Assembly (NCBI GenBank): GCA_022564535.1
Contig: JADFLD010000123.1
Coordinates: 1-6,603, forward strand
Length of the DNA stretch: 6,603 bases
Reading direction: 5' to 3'
Origin: Gemmatimonadota bacterium
Lineage (GTDB): Bacteria; Gemmatimonadota; Gemmatimonadetes; Longimicrobiales; UBA6960
In this document: positions 1-6,603 of the stretch, piece after piece
Numbering within the stretch: position 1 is the stretch's first letter
Layout: each line of letters starts with the position of its first letter
Program-made: the position numbers and the translations under genes
Notes under the pieces: generated by a model
Told to the model about the DNA's origin: nothing
What the model saw: the letters and a program-made list of their open reading frames with translations, nothing else
Database searches by the model: none

Positions 1-1212
1 ACGGCGGGTGTCTCTCCGGAGATGGCACATGCGATTCTCGACGGGATGGCACCCGACTGGACGCGCGATCGCCTGCATCGGCTCGTCCAGACCGAGTTCG
101 AGGACGTCGCGGCTCTGGACGGTTTCGTCACCGTGCGGGGTCGGACCGCGATGGCTGTCGGTCCCGGCCTCTGCGTGCAGATCGTGTCCGGGAGTGTTCC
201 GGGCGTCGGTGTGAACGCACTCATTCGGAGCCTGATCCTGAAGGGACCCACGCTCCTCAAGCCGGGCCTGGGAGATGCTGTGCTGCCGGTCCTGTTCGCG
301 AGGGCTCTGCGCGAGGAAGACGCCGCGCTGGCCGACGCCCTTGCGGTCGTGTATTGGCCTGGCGGCTCGACGGAGTTGGAGCGGGCTGCGCTCGGCGAGG
401 CCGACGTCATCACCGTGTACGGCTCCGACGCCACCGTTTCCGCGCTGCGATCCAGTGCCCCGGTCACGGCCCGTTTCGTGGGCTATCGTCACCGCGTCGG
501 CGTCGGAATCGTCGGTCGCGACGCGCTTACTCCCGACTCTGTCGATGAGGCGGCCGCGGAGGTCGCGTCCGCCGTCGCCATGTTCGACCAGAGGGGCTGT
601 GTTTGCCCACAGGTCGTCTACGTGGAGGAGCGCGGCGAGATCACGCCGGCCGATTTCGCGGAGCGTCTGGCTACCGCCCTGGCCGAAGTGGAGCTTCGGC
701 TTCCGTGTGGGCGTGCGGACGTAGAGGACGCCGCGGCGCTCCACCAACTGCGTGGCAACGCCGAGCTCCACGCCGCCGCCGGTCGGGGGGTGGTGTACCA
801 CGGTGGGGACGAGGCGTCCTGGACCGTCGTCTACGAGTCGGAGCCGATGCCGGGGCCCGCGTGCCTCTTGCGGTCGGTGCGGGTGAAGCCGTTAGGCGAT
901 GCCGAAGCTCTCGCCGAAGAGCTCGGCCCGGTCGGGCCCCACCTTCAGACGATCGTCGTCGCGGGCCTCGGCGACCGCGCCCGCGACCTCGCCATCACGT
1001 GGGGGCGGCTCGGGGCGTCCCGAATCGTCCCATTTCGCGACGCGTCGTTTCCCCCACCCTGGTGGCTACACGACGGCCGAGGCCCTCTGCAGGACCTCGT
1101 GCGCTGGGTGGAGGTGGAGGCGGCTGCTACCCGTCGTCGTCCGGCTGCTGTTCGGCCCGCCAGATCACCATCTGGCGACCCCCACGGGGATTCTCCTCGA
1201 CCCTCACGGTGA
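1..1212 (+). CDS. Acyl-CoA reductase, LuxC family (5' end outside window)
   Basis: Probable NAD(P)H-dependent long-chain acyl-CoA/acyl-enzyme reductase that makes fatty aldehyde, as LuxC does; cytoplasmic. The frame is open from base 1, and the residues before the Met at 22 (GVSPEM) look like family sequence, so the true start lies upstream. Counting that Met as residue 1, visible family blocks are the nucleotide-binding-like region around 59-83 (GSVPGVGVNALIRS, then LKGPTLLKPG), VVYWPGG at 109-115, VYGSD at 132-136, and FDQRGCVCPQ at 188-197. Cys193 in the last block is the expected acyl-accepting nucleophile. The family-like C-terminus (WWLHDGRGPLQDLVRWVEVE) ends near 366; the remaining 30 residues are Arg/Pro/Ala-rich and are translated from DNA that is antisense to the AbrB-type gene. 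LuxC homologues in non-luminous bacteria often sit beside a LuxE-like acyl-activating gene; any such partner would be upstream and unseen. The substrate is unknown. Family call is confident; exact reaction is inference. Confidence 0.88.
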   Translation, partial: TAGVSPEMAHAILDGMAPDWTRDRLHRLVQTEFEDVAALDGFVTVRGRTAMAVGPGLCVQIVSGSVPGVGVNALIRSLILKGPTLLKPGLGDAVLPVLFARALREEDAALADALAVVYWPGGSTELERAALGEADVITVYGSDATVSALRSSAPVTARFVGYRHRVGVGIVGRDALTPDSVDEAAAEVASAVAMFDQRGCVCPQVVYVEERGEITPADFAERLATALAEVELRLPCGRADVEDAAALHQLRGNAELHAAAGRGVVYHGGDEASWTVVYESEPMPGPACLLRSVRVKPLGDAEALAEELGPVGPHLQTIVVAGLGDRARDLAITWGRLGASRIVPFRDASFPPPWWLHDGRGPLQDLVRWVEVEAAATRRRPAAVRPARSPSGDPHGDSPRPSR

Positions 1213-1324
1213 GCGAATCGCCCTCGTCGATTCCGAGGTCCTCACGCATGTCCTGCGGAATCGTTACGCGGCCGCCGACGCCAACGGTGACGTCCGTGTA
1301 GTAGAGCGTACGGTAGATGGCCAT
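1127..1324 (-). CDS. AbrB/MazE/SpoVT-type DNA-binding protein
   Basis: Small swapped-hairpin transcription factor of 65 residues, acting in the cytoplasm probably as a dimer. The diagnostic pattern is present: VTVGVGGRVTIPQDMRE at about 12-28, with GRVTIP as the core, then LGIDEGDSL at 30-38 and a basic stretch NPRGGRQ at 45-51; the tail is acidic (QQPDDDG). The ATG at 1324 is chosen because GAGGAG lies exactly five bases upstream; a TTG one codon earlier would be too close to that site. No toxin gene follows it, since its 3' end runs into the convergent acyl-CoA reductase, so it does not look like the antitoxin of a standard mazEF- or vapBC-type pair. It diverges from the ABC exporter operon, so regulation of that operon or of itself is plausible but unproven. 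Family call rests on sequence pattern; target genes are unknown. Confidence 0.85.
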   Translation of the reverse strand: MAIYRTLYYTDVTVGVGGRVTIPQDMREDLGIDEGDSLTVRVEENPRGGRQMVIWRAEQQPDDDG

Positions 1325-1329
1325 CAATA

Positions 1330-1335
1330 CTCCTC
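1330..1335 (-). promoter_or_regulatory. Ribosome binding site of the AbrB-type gene
   Basis: The minus strand reads GAGGAG, five bases before the ATG at 1324. It is a near-ideal Shine-Dalgarno match and decides the start in favour of ATG over the adjacent TTG at 1327. Confidence 0.75.
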
Positions 1336-1354
1336 GAATGTTGCCCTGCAGCCG

Positions 1355-1360
1355 TATAAT
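1355..1360 (+). promoter_or_regulatory. Candidate -10 element (TATAAT) upstream of the ABC operon
   Basis: A perfect TATAAT sits in the 155-base gap between the divergent AbrB-type and ABC ATPase genes, about 120 bases before the ATPase start. No good -35 hexamer lies 16-18 bases upstream (the 17-base position reads CCTCGA) and there is no TGn extension. It is an unusual match in such GC-rich DNA but remains only a candidate. If used, it would give a leader of roughly 110 bases containing the 1384-1421 inverted repeat. Confidence 0.35.
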
Positions 1361-1383
1361 CTAAGCAAGGACCGACGACTTTG

Positions 1384-1421
1384 GTACGGACGCTTGAAGA
1401 CGCAGACAGCTTCGTCCGTAC
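1384..1421. repeat. 9-bp perfect inverted repeat in the divergent control region
   Basis: GTACGGACG at 1384-1392 is exactly the reverse complement of CGTCCGTAC at 1413-1421, with 20 bases between them. A further GGTACG copy at 1424-1429 repeats the start of the left arm (1383-1388). The arms could bind a dimeric regulator or form a weak hairpin in the leader of the ABC operon. There is no T-tract after it, so it is not an intrinsic terminator. Function is inference. Confidence 0.45.
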
Positions 1422-1479
1422 ACGGTACGATTGGCGCGACGGAGCTTCTTGAGCGCCCACCCCGAACCCCTGGCAGTCG

Positions 1480-2436
1480 ATGAGCGACGACGGTTTCGCG
1501 ATACGCCTCGAGGGCGTCACAAAGCGCTTCGGAAAACACACCGCGGTGGAGGACTTCGACTTCGAAGTGCCGCGCGGGGTGATTTGTGGGCTCCTCGGTC
1601 CGAACGGCTCGGGCAAGACGACCACGATCCGAATGATCATGGGAATTCTGCACCCCGACGAAGGTTCGGTGGCGCTCCTGGGGGGTGACCCCGACGCGGT
1701 TCGGCGGACGAAGGTCGGCTACTTGCCGGAGGAGCGCGGGGTCTACAAGAAGATGAAGTGCCTGGACTTCGTGGTCTTTCTCGGGGAGATCCGAGGTGTG
1801 CGTCGCCCCGAGGGGCGCAAGCGTGGCCTCGAGTGGCTCGAGCGCCTGGGTTTGGCGGAGTGCGCGGACAAGAGGGTCGAGGATCTCTCGAAGGGCATGC
1901 AGCAGAAGATCCAGTTCATCGGTACCGTGATCCATGAACCCGAGCTCCTCATTCTCGACGAACCCTTTTCCGGGCTCGACCCGATCAATCAGGACGTCCT
2001 CGAGGAGATCGTGCGCGATTTCCACGCCAAGGGCACGACGATTCTCTTCTCTACCCATCTCATGGATCAGGCCGAGCGACTCTGCGAGCGCGTCTGCCTC
2101 ATATCCAACGCTCGCAAGGTGCTCGACGCCGATCTGAAGGAGTTGAAGGCGGCGGAGCGGAAGGGCGTCGTCGCGGTCGAGTTCGAGGGTTCCGACGAAT
2201 GGCTCCAGGGGCCGGAAATCGATCACATAGAGCAGGTGAACGGCGGCCTGCATCTCATGCTCCGCGACGGGGCGGATCACCAGGCGATTCTGAGGCGAGG
2301 CGTGCAAGCGGGTGTGCGCATCCTGCGTTTCGATCTGGTCGAACCGCGGCTTCACGACATCTTCGTTCGCTATGCCGGCGCCGGCGCGGTGGGAGACGCG
2401 GGCATGCCTACGGACGCCAACGTGGGAGGTTCGTGA
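1480..2436 (+). CDS. ABC transporter ATP-binding protein (NatA/YhaQ-like)
   Basis: Cytoplasmic ATPase subunit of an ABC-2 type exporter, 318 residues. Visible in order: Walker A GPNGSGKT at 40-47; the Q-loop region GYLPEERGVY at 80-89, where Glu occupies the usual Gln position as often seen in NatA-like proteins; signature LSKGM at 136-140 in place of LSGGQ; Walker B LLILDEP at 156-162 with Glu161 as catalytic base; D-loop SGLD at 164-167; and the H-loop His193 in STHLMDQAE. After about residue 215 comes a C-terminal domain like that found in drug- and sodium-export ATPases. The ATG at 1480 is chosen because the fold begins within a few residues of it, although no Shine-Dalgarno motif precedes it. 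Its stop overlaps the start of the permease gene by one base, so the two are translationally coupled and should form one complex. The exported substrate cannot be told from sequence. Confidence 0.93.
   Translation: MSDDGFAIRLEGVTKRFGKHTAVEDFDFEVPRGVICGLLGPNGSGKTTTIRMIMGILHPDEGSVALLGGDPDAVRRTKVGYLPEERGVYKKMKCLDFVVFLGEIRGVRRPEGRKRGLEWLERLGLAECADKRVEDLSKGMQQKIQFIGTVIHEPELLILDEPFSGLDPINQDVLEEIVRDFHAKGTTILFSTHLMDQAERLCERVCLISNARKVLDADLKELKAAERKGVVAVEFEGSDEWLQGPEIDHIEQVNGGLHLMLRDGADHQAILRRGVQAGVRILRFDLVEPRLHDIFVRYAGAGAVGDAGMPTDANVGGS
2424..2430 (+). promoter_or_regulatory. Ribosome binding site of the ABC permease
   Basis: GGGAGGT lies inside the end of the ATPase gene, five bases before the ATG at 2436. 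It selects this start over upstream in-frame codons that would add about 79 Arg-rich, non-family residues, and over the ATG two codons downstream. Confidence 0.75.
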
Positions 2437-3683
2437 TGTGGATGAACGTTTGGGCGGTCATTCGCCGCGAGTACCTGCAGCGCGTCCGCTCGAAATGGTT
2501 CATCGCTGCGACCATCGGCGCCCCCATCTTGATGGCGGGCATCATCGTGATACCCGCGTATTTTGCGAGTCGCGACGACCGCGCGGCCCGAGACATCGCG
2601 ATCGTCGACGGCACCAACGTTCTCTACGAGCGCGTGGCCGAACGGATGGAGGAGAGTGGGTGGACGGTACACGAGGAGCGCTGGCGCGCGGACGTCGTCA
2701 CCGAGCTCAGGCAGGCAGCGGCCGACGGGGACCTCGGGGGCTTCATCATGCTGGACGAGCTCACGCTCGAGACGGGCGAAGCGATCATGTACGCCACGGA
2801 TCGTCCGAGTGCGATCCGTCGGATGACGCTTCGCAGCTCCATCGTCCGGGCTGCGCTCGAATATCAGCTGGAGCAGCGAGGTGTCGACGCTCAGGCGCTG
2901 CTTCGGGGGGGAGATCTCCGAATCGAGATGCTCTCCGGAGAAGGGGCCGAGACGGGGCGGGCGGAGTTCCTGGTCGCATACTTGGGAGCCTTCCTGCTCT
3001 ACATGGTCATTCTCCTCTACGCCGTGGCGGTCATGCGAGCCACGCTGGAGGAGAAGACGAGTCGCATCGTCGAGGTGATCATCTCGTCGATGAAGCCGTG
3101 GCACCTCATGCTCGGGAAGATTCTCGGCGTCGGTGCCGTGAGCCTGACGCAGATGGGGATCTGGCTGCTTGCCGGGGCGCTGCTTTTCGCCACCGGCCTC
3201 CCGATGCTGATCGCTGCGAGACCCGAGCTCAGCAACCTCTCGGAGATCCGTGACCTGTTGCCCGGCATCGGGATGCTTCCGCTGTTCCTGGGCTTCTTCA
3301 TCTTCGGATTCTTCATGTACTCCGGCCTCTACGCCGCGGTGGGAGCGATGTGCAATACGGACGAAGAGGCACAGCAGGCGCAGATGCCGATCGTGATGTT
3401 CATGATCGTACCGATCGTCATGGTTCGGAGCGTGATCGAGAACCCGATGACGCCGCTGTCGACCGGGTTGTCCCTCTTCCCGCTCTTCACGCCGATCCTC
3501 ATGTGGGGGAGGGTCGCGGGAGGTGGGGTGCCCGCCTGGCAGGTCGGGCTGTCGTTCGTCCTGATGCTCCTCGCGATCTTCGCGATCGCATGGATCGCCG
3601 GGCGCATCTACAAGGTGGGCATCCTGATGGCGGGCAAGCGGCCGACGTTGCCGGAACTGTGGAGGTGGGTCAGAGAGGCCTAG
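2436..3683 (+). CDS. ABC-2 type transporter permease (NatB/YhaP-like)
   Basis: Inner-membrane subunit, 415 residues, partner of the ATPase just upstream. The start is the ATG overlapping the ATPase stop (TGATG). The N-terminus (VIRREYLQRVRSKWF at 8-22) is the usual amphipathic entry of this family. The first membrane segment is about 22-44. A mostly soluble extracytoplasmic domain of about 130 residues follows (45-177). Further hydrophobic segments lie near 178-200, 228-252, 280-305, 315-334 and 367-389, with a possible additional one at 340-358. The stretch EEKTSRIVEVIISSMKPWHL at 205-224 between the second and third segments is the family hallmark and is the likely contact with the ATPase. 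Topology with a large external loop after TM1 matches NatB-type exporters of ions, peptides or drugs. The gene ends with TAG at 3681-3683; no hairpin with a T-tract follows. Substrate unknown. Confidence 0.9.
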   Translation: MWMNVWAVIRREYLQRVRSKWFIAATIGAPILMAGIIVIPAYFASRDDRAARDIAIVDGTNVLYERVAERMEESGWTVHEERWRADVVTELRQAAADGDLGGFIMLDELTLETGEAIMYATDRPSAIRRMTLRSSIVRAALEYQLEQRGVDAQALLRGGDLRIEMLSGEGAETGRAEFLVAYLGAFLLYMVILLYAVAVMRATLEEKTSRIVEVIISSMKPWHLMLGKILGVGAVSLTQMGIWLLAGALLFATGLPMLIAARPELSNLSEIRDLLPGIGMLPLFLGFFIFGFFMYSGLYAAVGAMCNTDEEAQQAQMPIVMFMIVPIVMVRSVIENPMTPLSTGLSLFPLFTPILMWGRVAGGGVPAWQVGLSFVLMLLAIFAIAWIAGRIYKVGILMAGKRPTLPELWRWVREA

Positions 3684-3755
3684 GCACAATCATGATACCG
3701 GCCATATCTTACACGATCACAGGCCGCACATTCCATCCGCGCGAAAGCACTTTCA

Positions 3756-5984
3756 TTGCGATCCACTCATAAATTGCCCCAGGCGAGTCACGTCCTGTCG
3801 CTCGCTCTCATCGTCGGGGCGCTCCAAGCGCTGTCCTCCCCCTTGGTCGCCCAATCCATCAGTTCCGGAACAATAACCGGCACCGTCCGCAGCCCCGACG
3901 GCCGCGCGGTCCCACAAGCCGTGGTCACCCTCACGCCACTCGGCACGGGCTCCAGCCAGGAAACCACAACCACCGCCTCAGGATCCTTCACGCTTACGCT
4001 GGTCCAGCCCGGCTCCTACGAAATACGAGTCGAAGCCCTGGGCTATCGCCCCCTCATTGCCCGCGTCCTTACGATCAGGGGCGGTGAAGAACGCAACGTC
4101 AACCTCACGCTCAACCCCGCCCCACCTCCGGTAACGACGATCGACACCGTCGCCCTCAGCGGTGGCTCCTCCACGCGATTCCGCGCCGGCGGCGTCCAGC
4201 TCGGCGGCTCGGAGATCGCATCCCTCCCGTACCGCTTCGAGGATCTCGCCTCAATCGCTGCTCTCTCCACGGCCTTCGACGCTTCCCTGGGCTCGCAGGG
4301 GCTTCCCGGTGACATGTCACTCGTCATCGCCGATGGCGTCCCGTTTTACCGGGCTCCACATCCCACGGCGCGGGCGGAGTACCTCCCCGACGCCCTTTTC
4401 CCTCGTTCAGCGTTGGCGAGCGTCACGGCATTCCACAACGCTCCGGACGCGGAATGGGCGGGCTCGGCAGGAGGCTACCTAGCACTTGCGACTCGCTCGT
4501 CCACCGGCAGTGCGATCGAGCTCGACGGTGCCTACAGTGGCGGTCCGACTTGGTCCTCCAGTGAGTTGGACTTCGGCACCCCCTCGCTCCTCTCATTCCA
4601 GGGTGGGGCCCGAGGCACAGTTCTGCTGACGCCAGGCGTTTCCCAGGTCGTGCTCTCAGGGGAGGCGCTACAGCAGCAAACCCCTCTCGGGCCTCGCGTC
4701 TCAGAAGCGCTCGCCGCTGATCTCGTGGGGCTCGATCCGGAGCTGCTCACATCCCTCACCGAACCCGCGGTGGAGACCTACACGCGCTACTCAGCACTCG
4801 CCCGACTCGACGTCCAACGCAGCCGGACGAGTCGAGTTTTCCTTCGGGGCGTGGGAAGTTTCTCGAGGCGTGACTTCAATGGGGCCGGACCCGTGTCTCT
4901 TGCCCGAAGCGCGGCACCGGCCGAAGAGTCGATCGAGTTTTCCGCAGCGGGAGGGATCATCAGCGAGTCCTCGCCGAACGTAACGATGGAACTTCGGGGT
5001 GGTTTCTCAGGCAGCTATCGCGACTTCGGTGCGGCCGTGTCCGACCTGCCTCCGGCGTACCTCACCGCGCTGGGCGTCCCGCTCGGCAACCTGCCCTCCG
5101 CGGCCGCCGAGTCGTCGCGCACGGACTTTGTCGTGATCCCGGTCCTCCGCTACACGCCTGGCACCGCCACCCTGAAGTTCGGCGCTACGATTCGGGCCTC
5201 GAGCCACACGATGGCGCACTCGCGAGCGGGGCTCGGCGACTTCCTCTACTCGGACGCCGCCGCGCTTCTCGCCGGCGCGGGCTTCGGGCAAGCGACATCA
5301 GCGCCGAAGGCGTCATTCGGGACGCAGGAATACGGCGTCTTCGCACAGTACGAGTCGGCGCTCGCTCCCGGTCTCCGCCTCTCGTTTGGCGGACGCTACG
5401 ACTACGAGCGCTTCAGCGGCGATGACGTCGCGTTGAACACAGGCTGGCTGACGGCGTCGGGGCTCCGTAACGACGACTTTCCGGACTCGTTTCACCAGTT
5501 CGGAGCACGCGGATCTCTCACATGGGATCCGTCAGCGAGCGGTGGCACGAGGATCTTCCTCACGGCCTCGATGCATGAGGGAGACGTCGACACGCGGGCG
5601 CTATACCAATTGTTCGCCGACGATACCGATGCTACGTCCACACGCTTTGCGGGCACGGGAATCGACTGGCCGATGGGCGGTATCCCTCCCCTCGCGGCTG
5701 CGGCCCTCCCTACGTTGACCCTTTTCGGTCCCGACACGCGCGCTCCGCGTTCTACGAACATGAGCGCAGCCCTCACGCAGCGCATGGGAGACGGCTTGTC
5801 GGTGTACGTGCGCGCTTCGGTACGTCGCACGGACTTTCTCATGCGCCGTCGAAATCTCAATCTCCCCATCGTCGCTCAGGGGGCCGACCCCAACGGACGC
5901 AGAATCCTCGGCACGCTCCGACAGGACGGTTCGCTCATCACGACGACGACCGACGATGCTCGTCGCTTCGCGGGCTTCGGCGAG
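3756..5984 (+). CDS. TonB-dependent outer-membrane receptor with CarboxypepD_reg-like domain, 3' truncated
   Basis: Outer-membrane beta-barrel for TonB-driven uptake; substrate unknown. The frame opens after a TGA at 3693-3695 and has no early ATG. The TTG at 3756 gives a good signal peptide (MRSTHK, hydrophobic core VLSLALIVGALQAL, cleavage after LVAQ near residue 33). The TTG at 3774 would leave no basic n-region; neither has a strong ribosome site. Residues about 38-122 form a carboxypeptidase-regulatory-like beta-sandwich (GTITGTVRSPDGRAVPQAVV, then GSFTLTLVQPGSYEIRVEALGY). About 129-250 resembles the plug (VIADGVPFYR, ASVTAFHN). After that come alternating aromatic barrel strands. Similarity runs to RRFAGFGE at 5961-5984 (about 743 residues); family members usually continue for a few hundred more. 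From there the same frame remains open to the window end but is antisense to a kinase, so those residues are not receptor. The 72 bases before the gene hold no clear promoter. Confidence 0.82.
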
Positions 5985-5988
5985 GGAG
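5958..5988. other. Junction of two truncated genes (breakpoint or chimeric join)
   Basis: Left of here the plus strand encodes TonB receptor; right of here the minus strand encodes protein kinase. Receptor-like residues continue to about 5978-5984 (RRFAGFGE) and kinase-like residues on the other strand continue to about 5964 (SLAEAREA, where the family usually has SLAEAHEAGLVHRD). The two similarities therefore overlap by roughly 10-20 bases, as expected for a join at a short shared sequence. No inverted repeats of an insertion sequence, target duplication or tRNA remnant is visible. Confidence 0.7.
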
Positions 5989-6603
5989 TCGCAGGCCTGG
6001 ATCAGAAGGTGCACGGTGCGCGCGGGGCACACGGGCCCGAACTCGTCGACCAGGCTCTCCAGGTCGAGCCCCGTCAGGAGCTCCATGACGTAGTAGAAGA
6101 ACGCATCCGTTTCCCCGACGTGTTCGAGATGGACCAGGTTCGGATGACCCGCGGCGCGCTGCTTATGGGCCCGGACGCCGTCCATTTCGATCGACGCCAG
6201 CTCCGACTTGGGGATCACTTTGAGCGCATAGAGTACGCCGGTCAGCCGCTGCTTCGCCAGCCAGACGTGACCGAACGCGCCGCGCCCGATCAGTTTGATC
6301 GGCTCATACTCGGGAATCGATGGCGGGTCGGGGTCCGGGCTCTGGCTCTCGGCCGGCACAGCCGCGTCGGTTGTCCGTTCACTCTGCTCGTCGCGGGGAG
6401 TGCCGGGCTTCGTCTCGTCGCGGCTGAGCGGCCCGTCGATCGTCTCCACGACTCGCCGGACATTGACCGAATCGGGGTCGAGAAAACCGCCCTCGGATCC
6501 CAAAGCATCGTCGTCCAGAAGTCTCTCCATCAAGATTCGCAGCTTCGTGTCGGTGCCGCAAGTCGACGCCAGATACGCGCCCTGCTCGGGCCGCGCAAGC
6601 TCC
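5961..6603 (-). CDS. Ser/Thr protein kinase, N-terminal part only (both ends missing)
   Basis: Hanks-type kinase fragment read from the window end leftwards. The frame is open through base 6603, and its first residues (ARPEQGAYLASTCG, TKLRILMERLLDDDA) match the acidic leader common before such kinases, so the real start is outside the window; the TTG/ATG near 6533 is internal. An Asp/Glu/Pro-rich linker follows (about 6325-6480). The kinase domain begins at IPEYEPIKLIG, with glycine loop GRGAFGHV at 6264-6287, the ATP-anchoring Lys of YALKV at 6219-6221, a probable helix-C Glu at 6186-6188, HPNLV, and hinge FFYYVMELL. It breaks off after SLAEAREA at about 5964, just before the HRD catalytic loop; HRD, DFG and APE motifs are absent, so this version cannot be active. 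The frame stays open to a stop at 5601, but those 121 residues are antisense to the receptor and not kinase-like. Probable role when intact: signalling by phosphorylation; targets unknown. Confidence 0.85.

Noticed and set aside
603..1301. 232-codon plus-strand frame inside the reductase
   Set aside because: Arg/Gly/Pro-rich frame-shifted shadow of the LuxC-type gene, with no family pattern.
1324..2355. 343-codon minus-strand open frame opposite the ABC ATPase
   Set aside because: Antisense shadow of a clearly conserved ATPase; composition is typical of GC-rich complement frames and no domain is recognisable.
2199..2435. N-terminal extension of the permease by 79 codons
   Set aside because: The extra residues overlap the ATPase out of frame, are Arg-rich, and lack family similarity; the ATG at 2436 has an ideal ribosome site.
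2370..3689. 439-codon minus-strand open frame opposite the permease
   Set aside because: Very His/Arg/Asp-rich complement of membrane-segment codons, without a recognisable fold; the plus-strand permease explains the DNA.
3678..3710. Possible terminator after the permease built on two GGCC motifs and GATA/TATC arms
   Set aside because: Arms are only four bases and there is no following T-tract.
5492..5869. Minus-strand 125-codon frame near the receptor end
   Set aside because: Arg-rich complement frame of barrel-coding DNA with no recognisable domain.
5958..5988. Insertion sequence or integron-type boundary at the receptor/kinase join
   Set aside because: No terminal inverted repeats, target-site duplication, transposase or recombinase sequence is visible on either side.

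Overview
The window is GC-rich bacterial DNA with tightly packed genes. The mix suggests a Gemmatimonadota-like or related environmental bacterium: a LuxC-type acyl-CoA reductase, a NatA/NatB-type ABC exporter, a TonB-dependent receptor with an N-terminal carboxypeptidase-regulatory-like domain, and a Ser/Thr kinase with the acidic leader typical of Acidobacteria, Planctomycetes and Gemmatimonadota. This taxonomic guess is inference from gene content; no rRNA or marker gene is present.

Layout. (1) Bases 1-1212, plus strand: the 3' part of an acyl-CoA reductase (LuxC family) whose start lies before the window. (2) Bases 1127-1324, minus strand: a small AbrB/MazE/SpoVT-type DNA-binding protein, tail-to-tail with the reductase and overlapping its last 86 bases. 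(3) Bases 1325-1479: a divergent control region with a perfect TATAAT hexamer and a 9-bp inverted repeat. (4) Bases 1480-3683, plus strand: a two-gene operon of ABC ATPase and ABC-2 permease, joined by a one-base stop/start overlap; probably an exporter. (5) Bases 3684-3755: a 72-base gap with no convincing terminator or promoter. (6) Bases 3756 to about 5984, plus strand: a secreted TonB-dependent outer-membrane receptor that probably starts at TTG and loses the end of its barrel. (7) About 5961-6603, minus strand: the N-terminal half of a Ser/Thr protein kinase that stops before its catalytic loop and whose start lies beyond the window.

The main anomaly is the join between (6) and (7). Receptor similarity and kinase similarity end at the same place (about 5961-5984) on opposite strands, so two genes are truncated 3' end to 3' end in one step. 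No transposase, repeat or attachment site is visible there. The simplest explanation is a chimeric join from assembly or amplification; a genuine inversion or deletion breakpoint is the alternative. Both reading frames stay open across the join, so automatic gene calling could produce an artificial receptor/antisense-kinase fusion protein.

Apart from the exporter pair, with a possible link to the neighbouring AbrB-type regulator, the genes do not form an obvious pathway. I see no RNA gene, CRISPR array, insertion sequence or recognisable novel multi-gene system.
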